From assembly GCF_900110025.1 (NCBI RefSeq), contig NZ_FOCE01000010.1:62001-126000 (forward strand): 64,000 bases of DNA, written 5' to 3'. The notes beneath the pieces were generated by a model, which did not search any database, was not told the origin of the DNA, and saw nothing but the letters and a program-made list of their open reading frames with translations. The DNA comes from Gemmobacter aquatilis. GTDB lineage: Bacteria; Pseudomonadota; Alphaproteobacteria; Rhodobacterales; Rhodobacteraceae. Position 1 is the first letter of the stretch. Every line of letters starts with the position of its first letter. The position numbers were made by a program, and so were the translations under genes. Positions 24,329 through 32,394 of this stretch are shown in pieces.

Positions 24329-27204
24329 CACTCTGCCGCCGCGATCCGGCGCGAGAGGGTGGCCTGCGCCTCGTATTGCTCCTGCCATTCCGACGGGCCG
24401 TTGGAGGGGCTGACCTGCACCGCCGTCACCTTGTATTCTGGGCAGTTGGTCGCCCAATCCGAGAAATCGGTGGTGATGACATTGGCCTGCGTCGTCGGGT
24501 GGTGGAAGGTCGTGTAGACCACGCCTGGCGACACCCGGTCGGTGATCTGTGCCCGCAGCGTGGTTTCGCCCGAGCGCGAGGCGAGCCGCACCCAATCGCC
24601 ATCCCGGATACCGCGGTTTTCGGCATCATGCGGGTGAACCTCGAGCACGTCTTCCGGGTGCCAGACCACGTTCTCGGTGCGCCTTGTCTGCGCGCCGACG
24701 TTATACTGGCTGAGAATGCGCCCGGTGGTCAGCAAGAGCGGGAAGCGCGGGCCGGTCTTTTCATCCGTCGCCACATATTCGGTGCGGATGAACTTGCCCT
24801 TGCCGCGCACGAAACCGTCGATATGCATCAGCGGCGTGCCCTCGGGCGCCTTTTCGTTGCAGGGCCACTGGACCGAGCCCATCGTCTCCAGCTTTTCATA
24901 GCTCACCCCGGCGAAGCTGGGGGTCAGCAGCGCGATTTCGTCCATGATCTGGCTGGGATGGGTATAGCCCCAGCCCGCACCCATGGCATTGGCGAAAAGC
25001 TGGGTCACCTCCCAGTCGGCATAGCCCTGTTTCGGCGCCATCACCTTGCGCACGCGGTTGATGCGGCGTTCGGCATTGGTGAAGGTGCCGTCCTTTTCAA
25101 GGAAGGACGAACCGGGGAAGAACACGTGCGCATAATTGGCGGTCTCGTTCAGGAACAGGTCATGGACGATGACACATTCCATCGCCGCCAGACCCGCCGC
25201 GACGTGTTTGGTATCAGGGTCGGATTGCAGGATGTCTTCACCCTGGCAATACAGGCCCTTGAAGGTGCCCTCCACCGCCGCATCCAGCATGTTGGGGATG
25301 CGCAGACCGGGTTCATTGTCGATCTTGGTGCCCCAGACCTTTTCGAACACCGCGCGCACGTCATCGTTTTTCACATGGCGATAGCCGGGCAGCTCATGCG
25401 GGAACGACCCCATGTCGCATGATCCCTGCACGTTGTTCTGGCCGCGCAACGGGTTCACCCCCACGCCGGGCCGACCGATATTGCCGGTCAGCATGGCAAG
25501 GTTGGCAATGCCGATCACGGTGGTCGAACCTTGGCTGTGTTCGGTCACGCCCAGCCCGTAATAGATCGCGCCATTGCCGCCCTTGGCGAACAGCCGCGCC
25601 GCTGCGCGCAGTTCCTCCGGCGGCACACCGGTCAGCAGATGGGTGGCCTCGGGGCTGTGTTTCGGATCGGCCACGAACTCGGCATAGTCCTGGAACTCGT
25701 CCCAGTCGCAGCGGCTGCGGATGAAGTCTTCATCCATCAGCCCTTCGGTCACGATCACATGCGCAAGTGCTGTGACCACGGCGACATTGGTGCCGGGGGT
25801 CAGGGCGAGGTGATGGGCGGCGCGGATATGCGGGCTTTCGACCATCTCGGTCCGGCGCGGGTCGATCACGATCAGTTGCGCGCCCTGCCGCAGGCGTTTC
25901 TTCAGGCGGCTGGCAAAGACCGGGTGCCCCGAGACCGGGTTGGCGCCGATCACGATCACCACATCGGTTTCCTCGACCGAGTCGAAATCCTGCGTGCCAG
26001 CTGAGGTGCCAAAGGTCTGGCCAAGGCCATAGCCGGTGGGCGAATGGCAGACGCGGGCGCAGGTGTCCGTGTTGTTGTTGCCCCAGACCGCGCGAGTCAG
26101 CTTTTGCACCAGATAGGCTTCTTCATTGGTGCAGCGGCTGGAGGTGATGACGCCGACAGACTGGCGGCCATATTTCTCCTGAATGCCCTTCATCCGGTTC
26201 GCGGCAAACTCCATCGCCTCGGGCCAGCTCACCTCTTGCCAGGGGTCGTTGATGCTGTCGCGGATCATCGGGTGCAGGATGCGGTCCTTGTGGCTGGCAT
26301 AGCCATAGGCGAAACGGCCCTTCACGCAGCTATGGCCGCGATTGGCCTTGCCGTGCTTGTAAGGCACCATCCGCACCAGCTCGTCCCCACGCATTTCGGC
26401 CTTGAACTGGCAGCCGACGCCGCAATAGGCGCAGGTGGTCAGGATCGCGCGTTCGGGCGTGCCGATCTCGATCACCGATTTCTCTTGCAGGGTCGCAGTC
26501 GGACACGCCTGCACGCAGGCGCCGCAGGACACGCAATCCGACGACAGGAAATTGTCTTCCGCCATGCCTGCCGACACGCGGCTGTCAAACCCCCGGCCCG
26601 AAATGGTCAGCGCGAAGGTGCCCTGCACTTCCTCGCAGGCCCGCACACAGCGGTTGCAGACGATGCATTTGGCCGGATCATAGCTGAAATACGGGTTGCT
26701 GTCGTCTTTTGGCAGGTATTGCGGATTGGCGGCGCCAGAATTGTCCTTGGCACGGAAATGGGTATCCACCGCCTCATAGCGCACATCGCGCAGGCCCACG
26801 GCACCCGCCATATCCTGCAGCTCACAATCGCCATTGGCGGAACAGGTCAGGCAATCCAGCGGGTGATCCGAAATATAAAGCTCCATCACCCCACGACGCA
26901 GCTGTTTCAGCTTGCTGTTCTGGGTGTGGACCTTGATCCCCGCCGCAACCGGCGTGGTGCAAGAAGCCGGGGTGCCATTGCGCCCTTCGATTTCCACCAG
27001 ACACAAGCGGCACGACCCGAAAGCGTCCATGTTGTCAGAGGCGCAGAGCTTCGGCACGGTAATGCCCAGTTCCGCCGCCGCGCGCATGATCGAGGTGCCC
27101 TCGGGCACCGTCACGTCAAACCCGTCGATATTCAACGTGACCATGGTTTTCGATTTGGCCGCCGGGGTGCCGAAATCGCGGTCGGGGATGATGAAGTCTT
27201 TCAT
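24328..27204 (-). CDS. fdsA: NAD-dependent formate dehydrogenase alpha subunit
   Basis: Catalytic molybdenum subunit that oxidises formate to CO2. The 958 residues equal the Rhodobacter capsulatus FdsA length. Residue numbering agrees: the Mo-ligand Cys386 (CARVCHSPT), with His387 and Lys295 (HSCVKGR). The N-terminal [2Fe-2S] ferredoxin domain has Cys54, Cys65, Cys68 and Cys82. A His/Cys-containing 4Fe-4S segment follows (ISDHPLDCLTCSANGDC), then two ferredoxin-type clusters (CIVCNRCVRAC, CVSCGACVQAC) and CAYCGVGC. Electrons flow through these to FdsB. Genes upstream and downstream overlap by 1 to 4 bp. Molybdopterin synthase genes lie in the same window. Confidence 0.98.
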   Translation of the reverse strand: MKDFIIPDRDFGTPAAKSKTMVTLNIDGFDVTVPEGTSIMRAAAELGITVPKLCASDNMDAFGSCRLCLVEIEGRNGTPASCTTPVAAGIKVHTQNSKLKQLRRGVMELYISDHPLDCLTCSANGDCELQDMAGAVGLRDVRYEAVDTHFRAKDNSGAANPQYLPKDDSNPYFSYDPAKCIVCNRCVRACEEVQGTFALTISGRGFDSRVSAGMAEDNFLSSDCVSCGACVQACPTATLQEKSVIEIGTPERAILTTCAYCGVGCQFKAEMRGDELVRMVPYKHGKANRGHSCVKGRFAYGYASHKDRILHPMIRDSINDPWQEVSWPEAMEFAANRMKGIQEKYGRQSVGVITSSRCTNEEAYLVQKLTRAVWGNNNTDTCARVCHSPTGYGLGQTFGTSAGTQDFDSVEETDVVIVIGANPVSGHPVFASRLKKRLRQGAQLIVIDPRRTEMVESPHIRAAHHLALTPGTNVAVVTALAHVIVTEGLMDEDFIRSRCDWDEFQDYAEFVADPKHSPEATHLLTGVPPEELRAAARLFAKGGNGAIYYGLGVTEHSQGSTTVIGIANLAMLTGNIGRPGVGVNPLRGQNNVQGSCDMGSFPHELPGYRHVKNDDVRAVFEKVWGTKIDNEPGLRIPNMLDAAVEGTFKGLYCQGEDILQSDPDTKHVAAGLAAMECVIVHDLFLNETANYAHVFFPGSSFLEKDGTFTNAERRINRVRKVMAPKQGYADWEVTQLFANAMGAGWGYTHPSQIMDEIALLTPSFAGVSYEKLETMGSVQWPCNEKAPEGTPLMHIDGFVRGKGKFIRTEYVATDEKTGPRFPLLLTTGRILSQYNVGAQTRRTENVVWHPEDVLEVHPHDAENRGIRDGDWVRLASRSGETTLRAQITDRVSPGVVYTTFHHPTTQANVITTDFSDWATNCPEYKVTAVQVSPSNGPSEWQEQYEAQATLSRRIAAAE

Positions 27205-28733
27205 TCGGCGGCCTCCTTGTGGGTCGCGGTGAAATCATCGGGGAAATGGGTCAGGGCGGACATGACCGGATAGGGGGTGAAGCCCCCCAGAGCGCAAAGC
27301 GAGCCGGATTTCATCGTCTCGCACAGGTCGGTCAGCAGCGGAATGGCCGCCGCATCGCCGCGTGCGATACGGTCCACCGTTTCGACGCCGCGCACCGCGC
27401 CGATGCGGCAGGGGGTGCATTTGCCGCAGCTTTCGATGGCGCAGAATTCCATGGCGAAGCGGGCCTGTTTCAGCATGTCGGCGCTGTCGTCGAACACCAC
27501 GATGCCGGCATGGCCGATCAGCCCGCCCTGCCCGGCATACTCTTCGTAGCCGAAGGGGGTGGCGAACAGCGCGCGCGGGAAATAGGCACCCAAAGGCCCG
27601 CCCACCTGCACCGCCTTGACCGGACGGCCCGAGGCGGTGCCCCCCGCCAGATCATCGACGATCTCGCCAAGGCTCATGCCGAAGGCCGCCTCGAACAGCC
27701 CGCCGCGTGCCACATTGCCCGCGATCTGCAAAGGGATCGTGCCGCGTGACCGGCCGATTCCCAGCGCCGCATAAGTGGCGGCGCCGCGTTCAAAGATCAC
27801 CGGCACGGTGGCCAGCGAAATCACGTTATTGACCACGGTCGGCTTGCCCAGAAAGCCTTCCAGCGCAGGGAGCGGGGGCTTGGCGCGCACCACGCCGCGC
27901 TTGCCTTCCAGCGAGTTCAGCAGCGCGGTTTCTTCGCCGCAGACATAGGCACCGGCGCCCACCCGCAGCTCCAGGTCAAAGGCATGGGCAGACCCAAGCA
28001 CCGAAGGCCCGATCACCCCTGCCGCCCGGGCGAGGGCAATGGCCTCGCGCATCGTGGCATTGGCATCGGGATATTCGGACCGGGAATAGATGTAACCGCG
28101 CGTCGCGCCACAGGCGAGACCGGCAATCACCATGCCTTCGATCAGCGTGTAGGGGTCGCCCTCCATCAGCATCCGGTCGGCAAATGTGCCGCTGTCGCCT
28201 TCGTCGGCATTACAGACGATGTATTTCTGGTCGGCCTTGGCCTGTCGCACGGTGTCCCATTTGATGCCGGTCGGGAAACCCGCACCGCCGCGCCCGCGCA
28301 GGCCCGAGGCTTTCACCTCGTCCACCATAGCTGCGCCGGTCATGCTCAGGGCGCGTTCCAGCCCTTTGAGGCCACCATGGGCGCGATAGTCGTCAAGGTT
28401 CAGTGGATCAATCACGCCACAACGGGCAAAGGTCAGCCGCGTCTGCGCCTTCATCCATGGCAGATCTTCGGTCGGCCCCAGCGCCTTCGGATGGTCCTGC
28501 CAGCCCGCTTCGAACAGCGCGGGCACGTCCTTGGCGCAGACCGGGCCAAAGGCCACACGCCCCGTCGCGGTTTCCACCTCGACGAGCGGTTCCAGCCAGA
28601 CCATGCCGCGCGTGCCATTGCGGATGACGGTCACATTCAGACCCCGGCGCGCGGCCTCGGCCTGAATGGCGGCGGCAACGGCATCGGCACCCAGCGCCTT
28701 GGCGGCAGCGTCGCGGGGGACGTAGATCTTCAT
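27201..28733 (-). CDS. fdsB: Formate dehydrogenase beta subunit, NAD/FMN-binding
   Basis: Diaphorase subunit that passes electrons from FdsA to NAD+. In its 510 residues a thioredoxin-like N-terminal extension (about 1-110) precedes the NuoF-like core with the FMN/NAD loop GLRGRGGAGFPTGIKW, CNADEGDSGTF, GAGAYVCGEETALLNSLEG, and the 4Fe-4S motif ESCGKCTPCR. The ATG overlaps the fdsG stop by one base, and its own stop overlaps the fdsA ATG (ATGA). It is a homolog of complex I NuoF, but its position next to fdsA and fdsG assigns it to the formate enzyme. Confidence 0.97.
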   Translation of the reverse strand: MKIYVPRDAAAKALGADAVAAAIQAEAARRGLNVTVIRNGTRGMVWLEPLVEVETATGRVAFGPVCAKDVPALFEAGWQDHPKALGPTEDLPWMKAQTRLTFARCGVIDPLNLDDYRAHGGLKGLERALSMTGAAMVDEVKASGLRGRGGAGFPTGIKWDTVRQAKADQKYIVCNADEGDSGTFADRMLMEGDPYTLIEGMVIAGLACGATRGYIYSRSEYPDANATMREAIALARAAGVIGPSVLGSAHAFDLELRVGAGAYVCGEETALLNSLEGKRGVVRAKPPLPALEGFLGKPTVVNNVISLATVPVIFERGAATYAALGIGRSRGTIPLQIAGNVARGGLFEAAFGMSLGEIVDDLAGGTASGRPVKAVQVGGPLGAYFPRALFATPFGYEEYAGQGGLIGHAGIVVFDDSADMLKQARFAMEFCAIESCGKCTPCRIGAVRGVETVDRIARGDAAAIPLLTDLCETMKSGSLCALGGFTPYPVMSALTHFPDDFTATHKEAAE

Positions 28734-29200
28734 CAGCGCACCTCTTCCAGCAGGCTGTCCAGCCGCGCTTCATCCACCCGGCCCACCACGCGCCCATCCA
28801 CCATCGCGGCGGGCGCACAGGCGCACAGGCCCAGACAGAACACCGGCTCCAGCGTCACGGCGCCGTCTTTCGTCGTCTCGTGCCATTCGATCCCCAACGC
28901 CTTGCGCGCATGATCCGCCACGCGGTCCGCCCCCATCGACTGGCACGCCTCGGCGCGGCACAGTTTCAGCACATGCCGCCCCGCCGGTGCTTCGCGGAAA
29001 TCGTGGTAGAAGCTCATCACCCCATGCACTTCGGCGCGAGACAGGTTCAGGTTCTGCGCGATCAGCGGCAGGCTGGCTTGCGGCACATGGCCGAACGCCT
29101 CCTGAATGGCGTGGAGAATGGGCAGAAGCGGCCCTTCCATCCCCTGATGCGCGTCGAGAATCTCCTCGACCCGCGCGATGATGGCGGCATCATTCTGCAT
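28733..29200 (-). CDS. fdsG: Formate dehydrogenase gamma subunit
   Basis: 155-residue [2Fe-2S] subunit, homologous to NuoE, which links the beta subunit electron path. Motifs include HAIQEAFGHVPQASLPLIAQ, VMSFYHDFREAPAG, then CRAEACQSMGAD and CLGLCACAPAAMV, which supply the four cluster cysteines. ATG 29200 follows GGTCAGCC and starts the fds operon. The LysR gene upstream is on the same strand; the 85-bp gap contains two copies of GATCAATA and other symmetry. Confidence 0.96.
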   Translation of the reverse strand: MQNDAAIIARVEEILDAHQGMEGPLLPILHAIQEAFGHVPQASLPLIAQNLNLSRAEVHGVMSFYHDFREAPAGRHVLKLCRAEACQSMGADRVADHARKALGIEWHETTKDGAVTLEPVFCLGLCACAPAAMVDGRVVGRVDEARLDSLLEEVR

Positions 29201-29222
29201 GGCTGACCTCCGGTTGGCTTGA

Positions 29223-29268
29223 ACGGGTAATACGCCGATCAATAGGCGGATCAATATTGAAAACCCGT
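29223..29268. promoter_or_regulatory. Candidate regulator site in the LysR-fdsG gap
   Basis: Two direct repeats GATCAATA (29237-29244 and 29249-29256) at 12-base spacing, bracketed by inverted ACGGGT (29223-29228) and ACCCGT (29263-29268). The block lies 23-68 bp upstream of the fdsG ATG, where a LysR-type regulator could act. The spacing and bracketed symmetry are seen directly; the binding role is inferred. Confidence 0.5.
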
Positions 29269-29285
29269 CACCCGATAGAGGATGT

Positions 29286-30179
29286 CTATCGCACAGAATC
29301 CTCTGCCACCCGCCGTGCCGCATCCAGAAGGGCTGTGATCAGGGGCGTCGCCGGGTCGCGCTGCGCGGCGATGAGCCCCACCAGATGCTCGACCTCTGGC
29401 CCGAGGATCGGGATCGCTTTCAGCCGCCCCGATTGCACGAACAGATCCGCCAGCTTTTTGGGTAGCACCGATACCCATTGCCCGGTCATCACATGCGCCA
29501 ACAGCGCGATGGTGGAGTTGGATTCGACCATGGGCAGGCCAGTCACCCCCGCCTCGGCCAGATGCTGGCTGACGATCCGGCGGTTCTGCATGTCGCCGGT
29601 CAGCAGGCACAGCGGCAAGCCTGCCAGATCTGCCCATGTCACCTCAGCGCGCGCCGCCAAGGGCGAGCCGGGGGCGCAGATCAGGCGGTAAAACTCGGAA
29701 TACAGCGGCACCTGCGCCACGCGGCCCAGCGGTTCGTTGTCCAGATAGGTGATGCCCGCATCCAGATCCAGCCGCTCGATTCCCGCCAGAATCTCGACAC
29801 TGGTGCGCGACAGGATGGTCACCCGCACATTGGGATGGCGGCGGGTGAACGGGGTCGTCAGATCCGAGATCATCGGCAGCGCGGTAGGGATGACCCCGAT
29901 GCGCAGATTGCCCGCAAGCCCGGTGCGCAGCGCCCGCATCTCGTCGCGCAGCGCGCGGGTGTCGCCGACGATGCGGCGGGCCCGGTCCAGCACGCGCTGG
30001 CCTTCGGGGGTCAGCCCCTGAAAGCGCGAGCCGCGAAACACCAGTTGCACGCCCAACTGTTCTTCAAGCTGCTTGATCGCCGAAGACAGCGTGGGCTGCG
30101 TCACGCCGCAAACCTCGGCGGCGCGGCCAAAATGGCCCTCCTTGGCCAAGGCGATGAACATTTCCAGCTTGTCGATCAT
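29286..30179 (-). CDS. LysR-type transcriptional regulator, probable formate operon regulator
   Basis: 297 residues: an N-terminal winged helix-turn-helix (FGRAAEVCGVTQPTLSSAIKQLEEQLG, shown by GHFGRAAE and TQPTLSSAIKQL), then an effector-binding domain beginning near LRIGVIPTAL. It lies directly upstream of, and in line with, fdsG. A regulator of the fds operon (FdsR in Cupriavidus) has this location, so regulation by formate is the likely role; the effector is inferred. The repeats in the gap are its candidate binding site. ATG 30179 is normal for the family. Confidence 0.9.
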   Translation of the reverse strand: MIDKLEMFIALAKEGHFGRAAEVCGVTQPTLSSAIKQLEEQLGVQLVFRGSRFQGLTPEGQRVLDRARRIVGDTRALRDEMRALRTGLAGNLRIGVIPTALPMISDLTTPFTRRHPNVRVTILSRTSVEILAGIERLDLDAGITYLDNEPLGRVAQVPLYSEFYRLICAPGSPLAARAEVTWADLAGLPLCLLTGDMQNRRIVSQHLAEAGVTGLPMVESNSTIALLAHVMTGQWVSVLPKKLADLFVQSGRLKAIPILGPEVEHLVGLIAAQRDPATPLITALLDAARRVAEDSVR

Positions 30180-30265
30180 GGCGTTTCATCGCAGCAAAAG
30201 CCAAGCCGTGCAAGAAATGCGCGCAAGCCTTGTTCGGCACCGCCCGCCCCTCTACATCGGAAGGT

Positions 30266-31066
30266 ATGACAATCCGCATCCCCTTCCTCAAGAAACCGCC
30301 GCTTGTGCCGGTGATCCGCCTGCAAGGCGCCATTGGCATAGGCGGGCGCTTCGGCGCGGGCCTGAACGACGCGGCGCTGGCGCCGCTGATCGAAAAGGCG
30401 TTTCGCATGAAACCTGTGGCCGTGGCGCTGGCGATCAACTCGCCCGGCGGTTCGGCGGCGCAATCCTCGCTGATCGCCGCGCGCATCCGCAGGCTGGCCG
30501 AGGAGAAGAAGGTTCCCGTTCACGCCTTTGTCGAGGATGTGGCGGCCTCGGGCGGCTATTGGCTGGCCTGCGCGGCGGATGACATCTGGGTGGATGAAAC
30601 CTCGCTGGTCGGCTCCATCGGCGTGATCTTCGCCGGGTTCGGCTTTCACGAACTGATGCAGCGGCACGGGGTGGAACGCCGGGTGATCACGGCGGGCCGG
30701 TCGAAATCGCTCGCCGATCCGTTCCAGCCGGAAAAGCCCGAGGATGTGGCGCGGCTGAAAGCGCTGCAAACGCCGATCCATCAGGCCTTCATCGACCATG
30801 TGACTCGCCGCCGGGGCAGCCGACTGGCCACTGGCGCCGATCTGTTCAACGCCGACATCTGGGTCGGGCGGCAGGCGGTGGACCTGGGGCTGGCCGACGG
30901 GGTGGCGCATCTGATGCCGCGGCTTCAGGCGCTTTACGGCGCCAAGGTGAAGCCGGTGATGATGGGCCAGCGCCGTGGCCTAGTGCAGCGGTTGACCGGC
31001 GCTGCGGTTGAAGGCGCGCTGGCGGGGATCGAAGACAGGGCGGGCTTTGCCCGGTTCGGGCTGTAA
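30266..31066 (+). CDS. S49 peptidase, SppA-like
   Basis: 266-residue protein of the signal-peptide-peptidase A family. The conserved LAINSPGGSAAQSSLI at about residues 54-69 is followed by DVAASGGYWLACAAD, with the catalytic Ser. The Lys expected for a Ser-Lys dyad lies in RSKSLADPF near 145. There is no clear N-terminal membrane anchor, unlike E. coli SppA, so this is a short cytoplasmic or peripheral form. The ATG at 30266 has GGAAGG close by; a TTG at 30230 would add 12 residues. The LysR gene is divergent, and the zinc-ribbon miniprotein follows after 1 bp. Confidence 0.87.
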   Translation: MTIRIPFLKKPPLVPVIRLQGAIGIGGRFGAGLNDAALAPLIEKAFRMKPVAVALAINSPGGSAAQSSLIAARIRRLAEEKKVPVHAFVEDVAASGGYWLACAADDIWVDETSLVGSIGVIFAGFGFHELMQRHGVERRVITAGRSKSLADPFQPEKPEDVARLKALQTPIHQAFIDHVTRRRGSRLATGADLFNADIWVGRQAVDLGLADGVAHLMPRLQALYGAKVKPVMMGQRRGLVQRLTGAAVEGALAGIEDRAGFARFGL

Positions 31067-31067
31067 G

Positions 31068-31247
31068 ATGATGATCAAGGCCGTCACGTTGTTCCTGCTG
31101 ATCATGGGCATCGCCGCTGTGGTGTTCAACTTCCGCACCACAGGCGGGCGCCGAAGGGTTGCCAAGCCGCAGACCTGCCCTAAATGCGGTCGGCACATCA
31201 TCGGCTCCGGTCCTTGCCCTTGTGGGAAACCGGCAAAAAAGGGGTAA
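31068..31247 (+). CDS. Membrane-anchored zinc-ribbon miniprotein
   Basis: 59 residues: an N-terminal helix (AVTLFLLIMGIAAVVFNF) and a basic linker followed by CPKCGRHIIGSGPCPCG, four cysteines spaced as in a small zinc ribbon. The start follows the stop of the S49 gene by one base, so the two are probably coupled. I do not recognise a named family. A short frame with a hydrophobic anchor and a zinc-binding tail points to a real protein, perhaps an adaptor; its partner is unknown. Confidence 0.7.
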   Translation: MMIKAVTLFLLIMGIAAVVFNFRTTGGRRRVAKPQTCPKCGRHIIGSGPCPCGKPAKKG

Positions 31248-31309
31248 GGCGGCATGGCGCGGAATGCGGGCTTGGGCGCGGCAACGCGTAACGAAGGGCG
31301 GTTTGCCTG

Positions 31310-32086
31310 ATGCGGGCGCTGGTGACGGGGGCTGGCAAGCGGCTGGGCCAAGCCATGGCGATCCATCTGGCAAGGCGCGGGTATGACGTGGCCGTGCATT
31401 ATGCCGGTTCAGCCGAGGGCGCTGCAGACACCGTGGCGCAGATCACCGCGCTGGGGCGCCATGCCGTGGCGCTGCAGGCCGATCTGCTGCACGAGGATGC
31501 CACGGCAGACCTTGTGAGCCGCGCCGTTGCCGCGCTTGGCGGGCCGCTGACCGTGCTGGTGAACAACGCCTCGATCTTCGAATATGACACGCTGGCCAGC
31601 GCCACCCGGCAAAGCTGGGACCGGCATATGGAAAGCAACCTGCGCGCGCCCTTCGTGCTGACGCAGGCCTTTGCCGCGCAGGTGCCAGAGGCGGCGCGCG
31701 ATGCGAGGGGCGAGCCGGTTGCCGCCGGGCTGATCATCAACATGATCGACCAGCGGGTGCAGAAACTGACGCCGGAATTCATGACCTACACGCTGGCCAA
31801 GATGGGGCTTTGGGCGCTGACACGCACCGCCGCGCAGGCGCTGGCACCGCGCATCCGCGTCAACGCCATAGGCCCCGGGCCGACCCTGCAGGGCGCCCGC
31901 CAAAGTGCAGACCATTTCGCCGGGCAGCGCCGCAACACCATTCTGGAACGCGGCGCCTCCCCCGCCGACATCTGCGCAGCACTGGCTTATTTTCTGGATG
32001 CTCCGGCCGTAACCGGGCAACTTTTGTGCGTGGATGGCGGCCAGCATCTGGGCTGGAAAACCCCCGACATCCTAGGTGTCGAATGA
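31310..32086 (+). CDS. SDR-family oxidoreductase, PTR1/FolM-like
   Basis: 258 residues. The N-terminal TGAGKRLG fits TGxxxRxG, which marks pteridine reductases (PTR1, FolM), not the common TGxxxGxG. Next come LVNNASIF and the active-site TYTLAKMGL (YxxxK). NADPH-dependent reduction of a dihydropterin is therefore a reasonable guess. Tetrahydropterin-type genes nearby (phhB, folK, folC in the window) fit but are not adjacent. ATG 31310 is the only good start. It is followed by the AT-rich gap and uvrC in the same direction. Confidence 0.82.
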   Translation: MRALVTGAGKRLGQAMAIHLARRGYDVAVHYAGSAEGAADTVAQITALGRHAVALQADLLHEDATADLVSRAVAALGGPLTVLVNNASIFEYDTLASATRQSWDRHMESNLRAPFVLTQAFAAQVPEAARDARGEPVAAGLIINMIDQRVQKLTPEFMTYTLAKMGLWALTRTAAQALAPRIRVNAIGPGPTLQGARQSADHFAGQRRNTILERGASPADICAALAYFLDAPAVTGQLLCVDGGQHLGWKTPDILGVE

Positions 32087-32394
32087 CGCTGCGGAGGCAG
32101 GCCGCGACGAGTTGTCCACTTGCCGCCATTTCTTCACGAAACCGTTAAGATTCCTTAAGGTTTTCAGGTATTTGACAAGTGTGTAATTATTTTTCCTTAA
32201 AAATCATGTGGTTATTTTTAAGCCTATTTTTTAATCAGGTCGAGAAACACGTATGAAAACAAGGAAATTTTCCCCCGTTCCGGCTTTTCTCCGCAGACTT
32301 ATCCACAGAAACAGTGGACAGCTTTCCTCTTGCTCTCGACCGGCTATCATTGCAGCGAAGAGCGGGAATCGATGACTCCGAAAAGGTGATTTTC
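32087..32394. other. AT-rich intergenic island with a perfect DnaA box
   Basis: About 190 bp of unusually A/T-rich sequence lie between the SDR and uvrC genes, including runs such as TTCCTTAAGG and ATTTTTAAGCC. TTATCCACA, the DnaA consensus, is at 32299-32307, with weaker TTGTCCACT and TGTCCACT forms near 32111 and 32311. A TTGACA hexamer is at 32172. It could hold a promoter, replication-linked control or both. An origin role is not shown. Confidence 0.5.
32299..32307 (+). promoter_or_regulatory. DnaA box TTATCCACA
   Basis: Exact match to the DnaA consensus, 88 bp upstream of the chosen uvrC start, in the AT-rich gap. A single perfect box can be found by chance or for transcriptional control of uvrC; the lesser boxes near it are imperfect. 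Confidence 0.55.

Noticed and set aside
32087-32394. Calling the AT-rich region the chromosomal origin
   Set aside because: Only one perfect DnaA box is present. No parA, parB, gidA or hemE-type markers lie in the window, and skew cannot be computed here.
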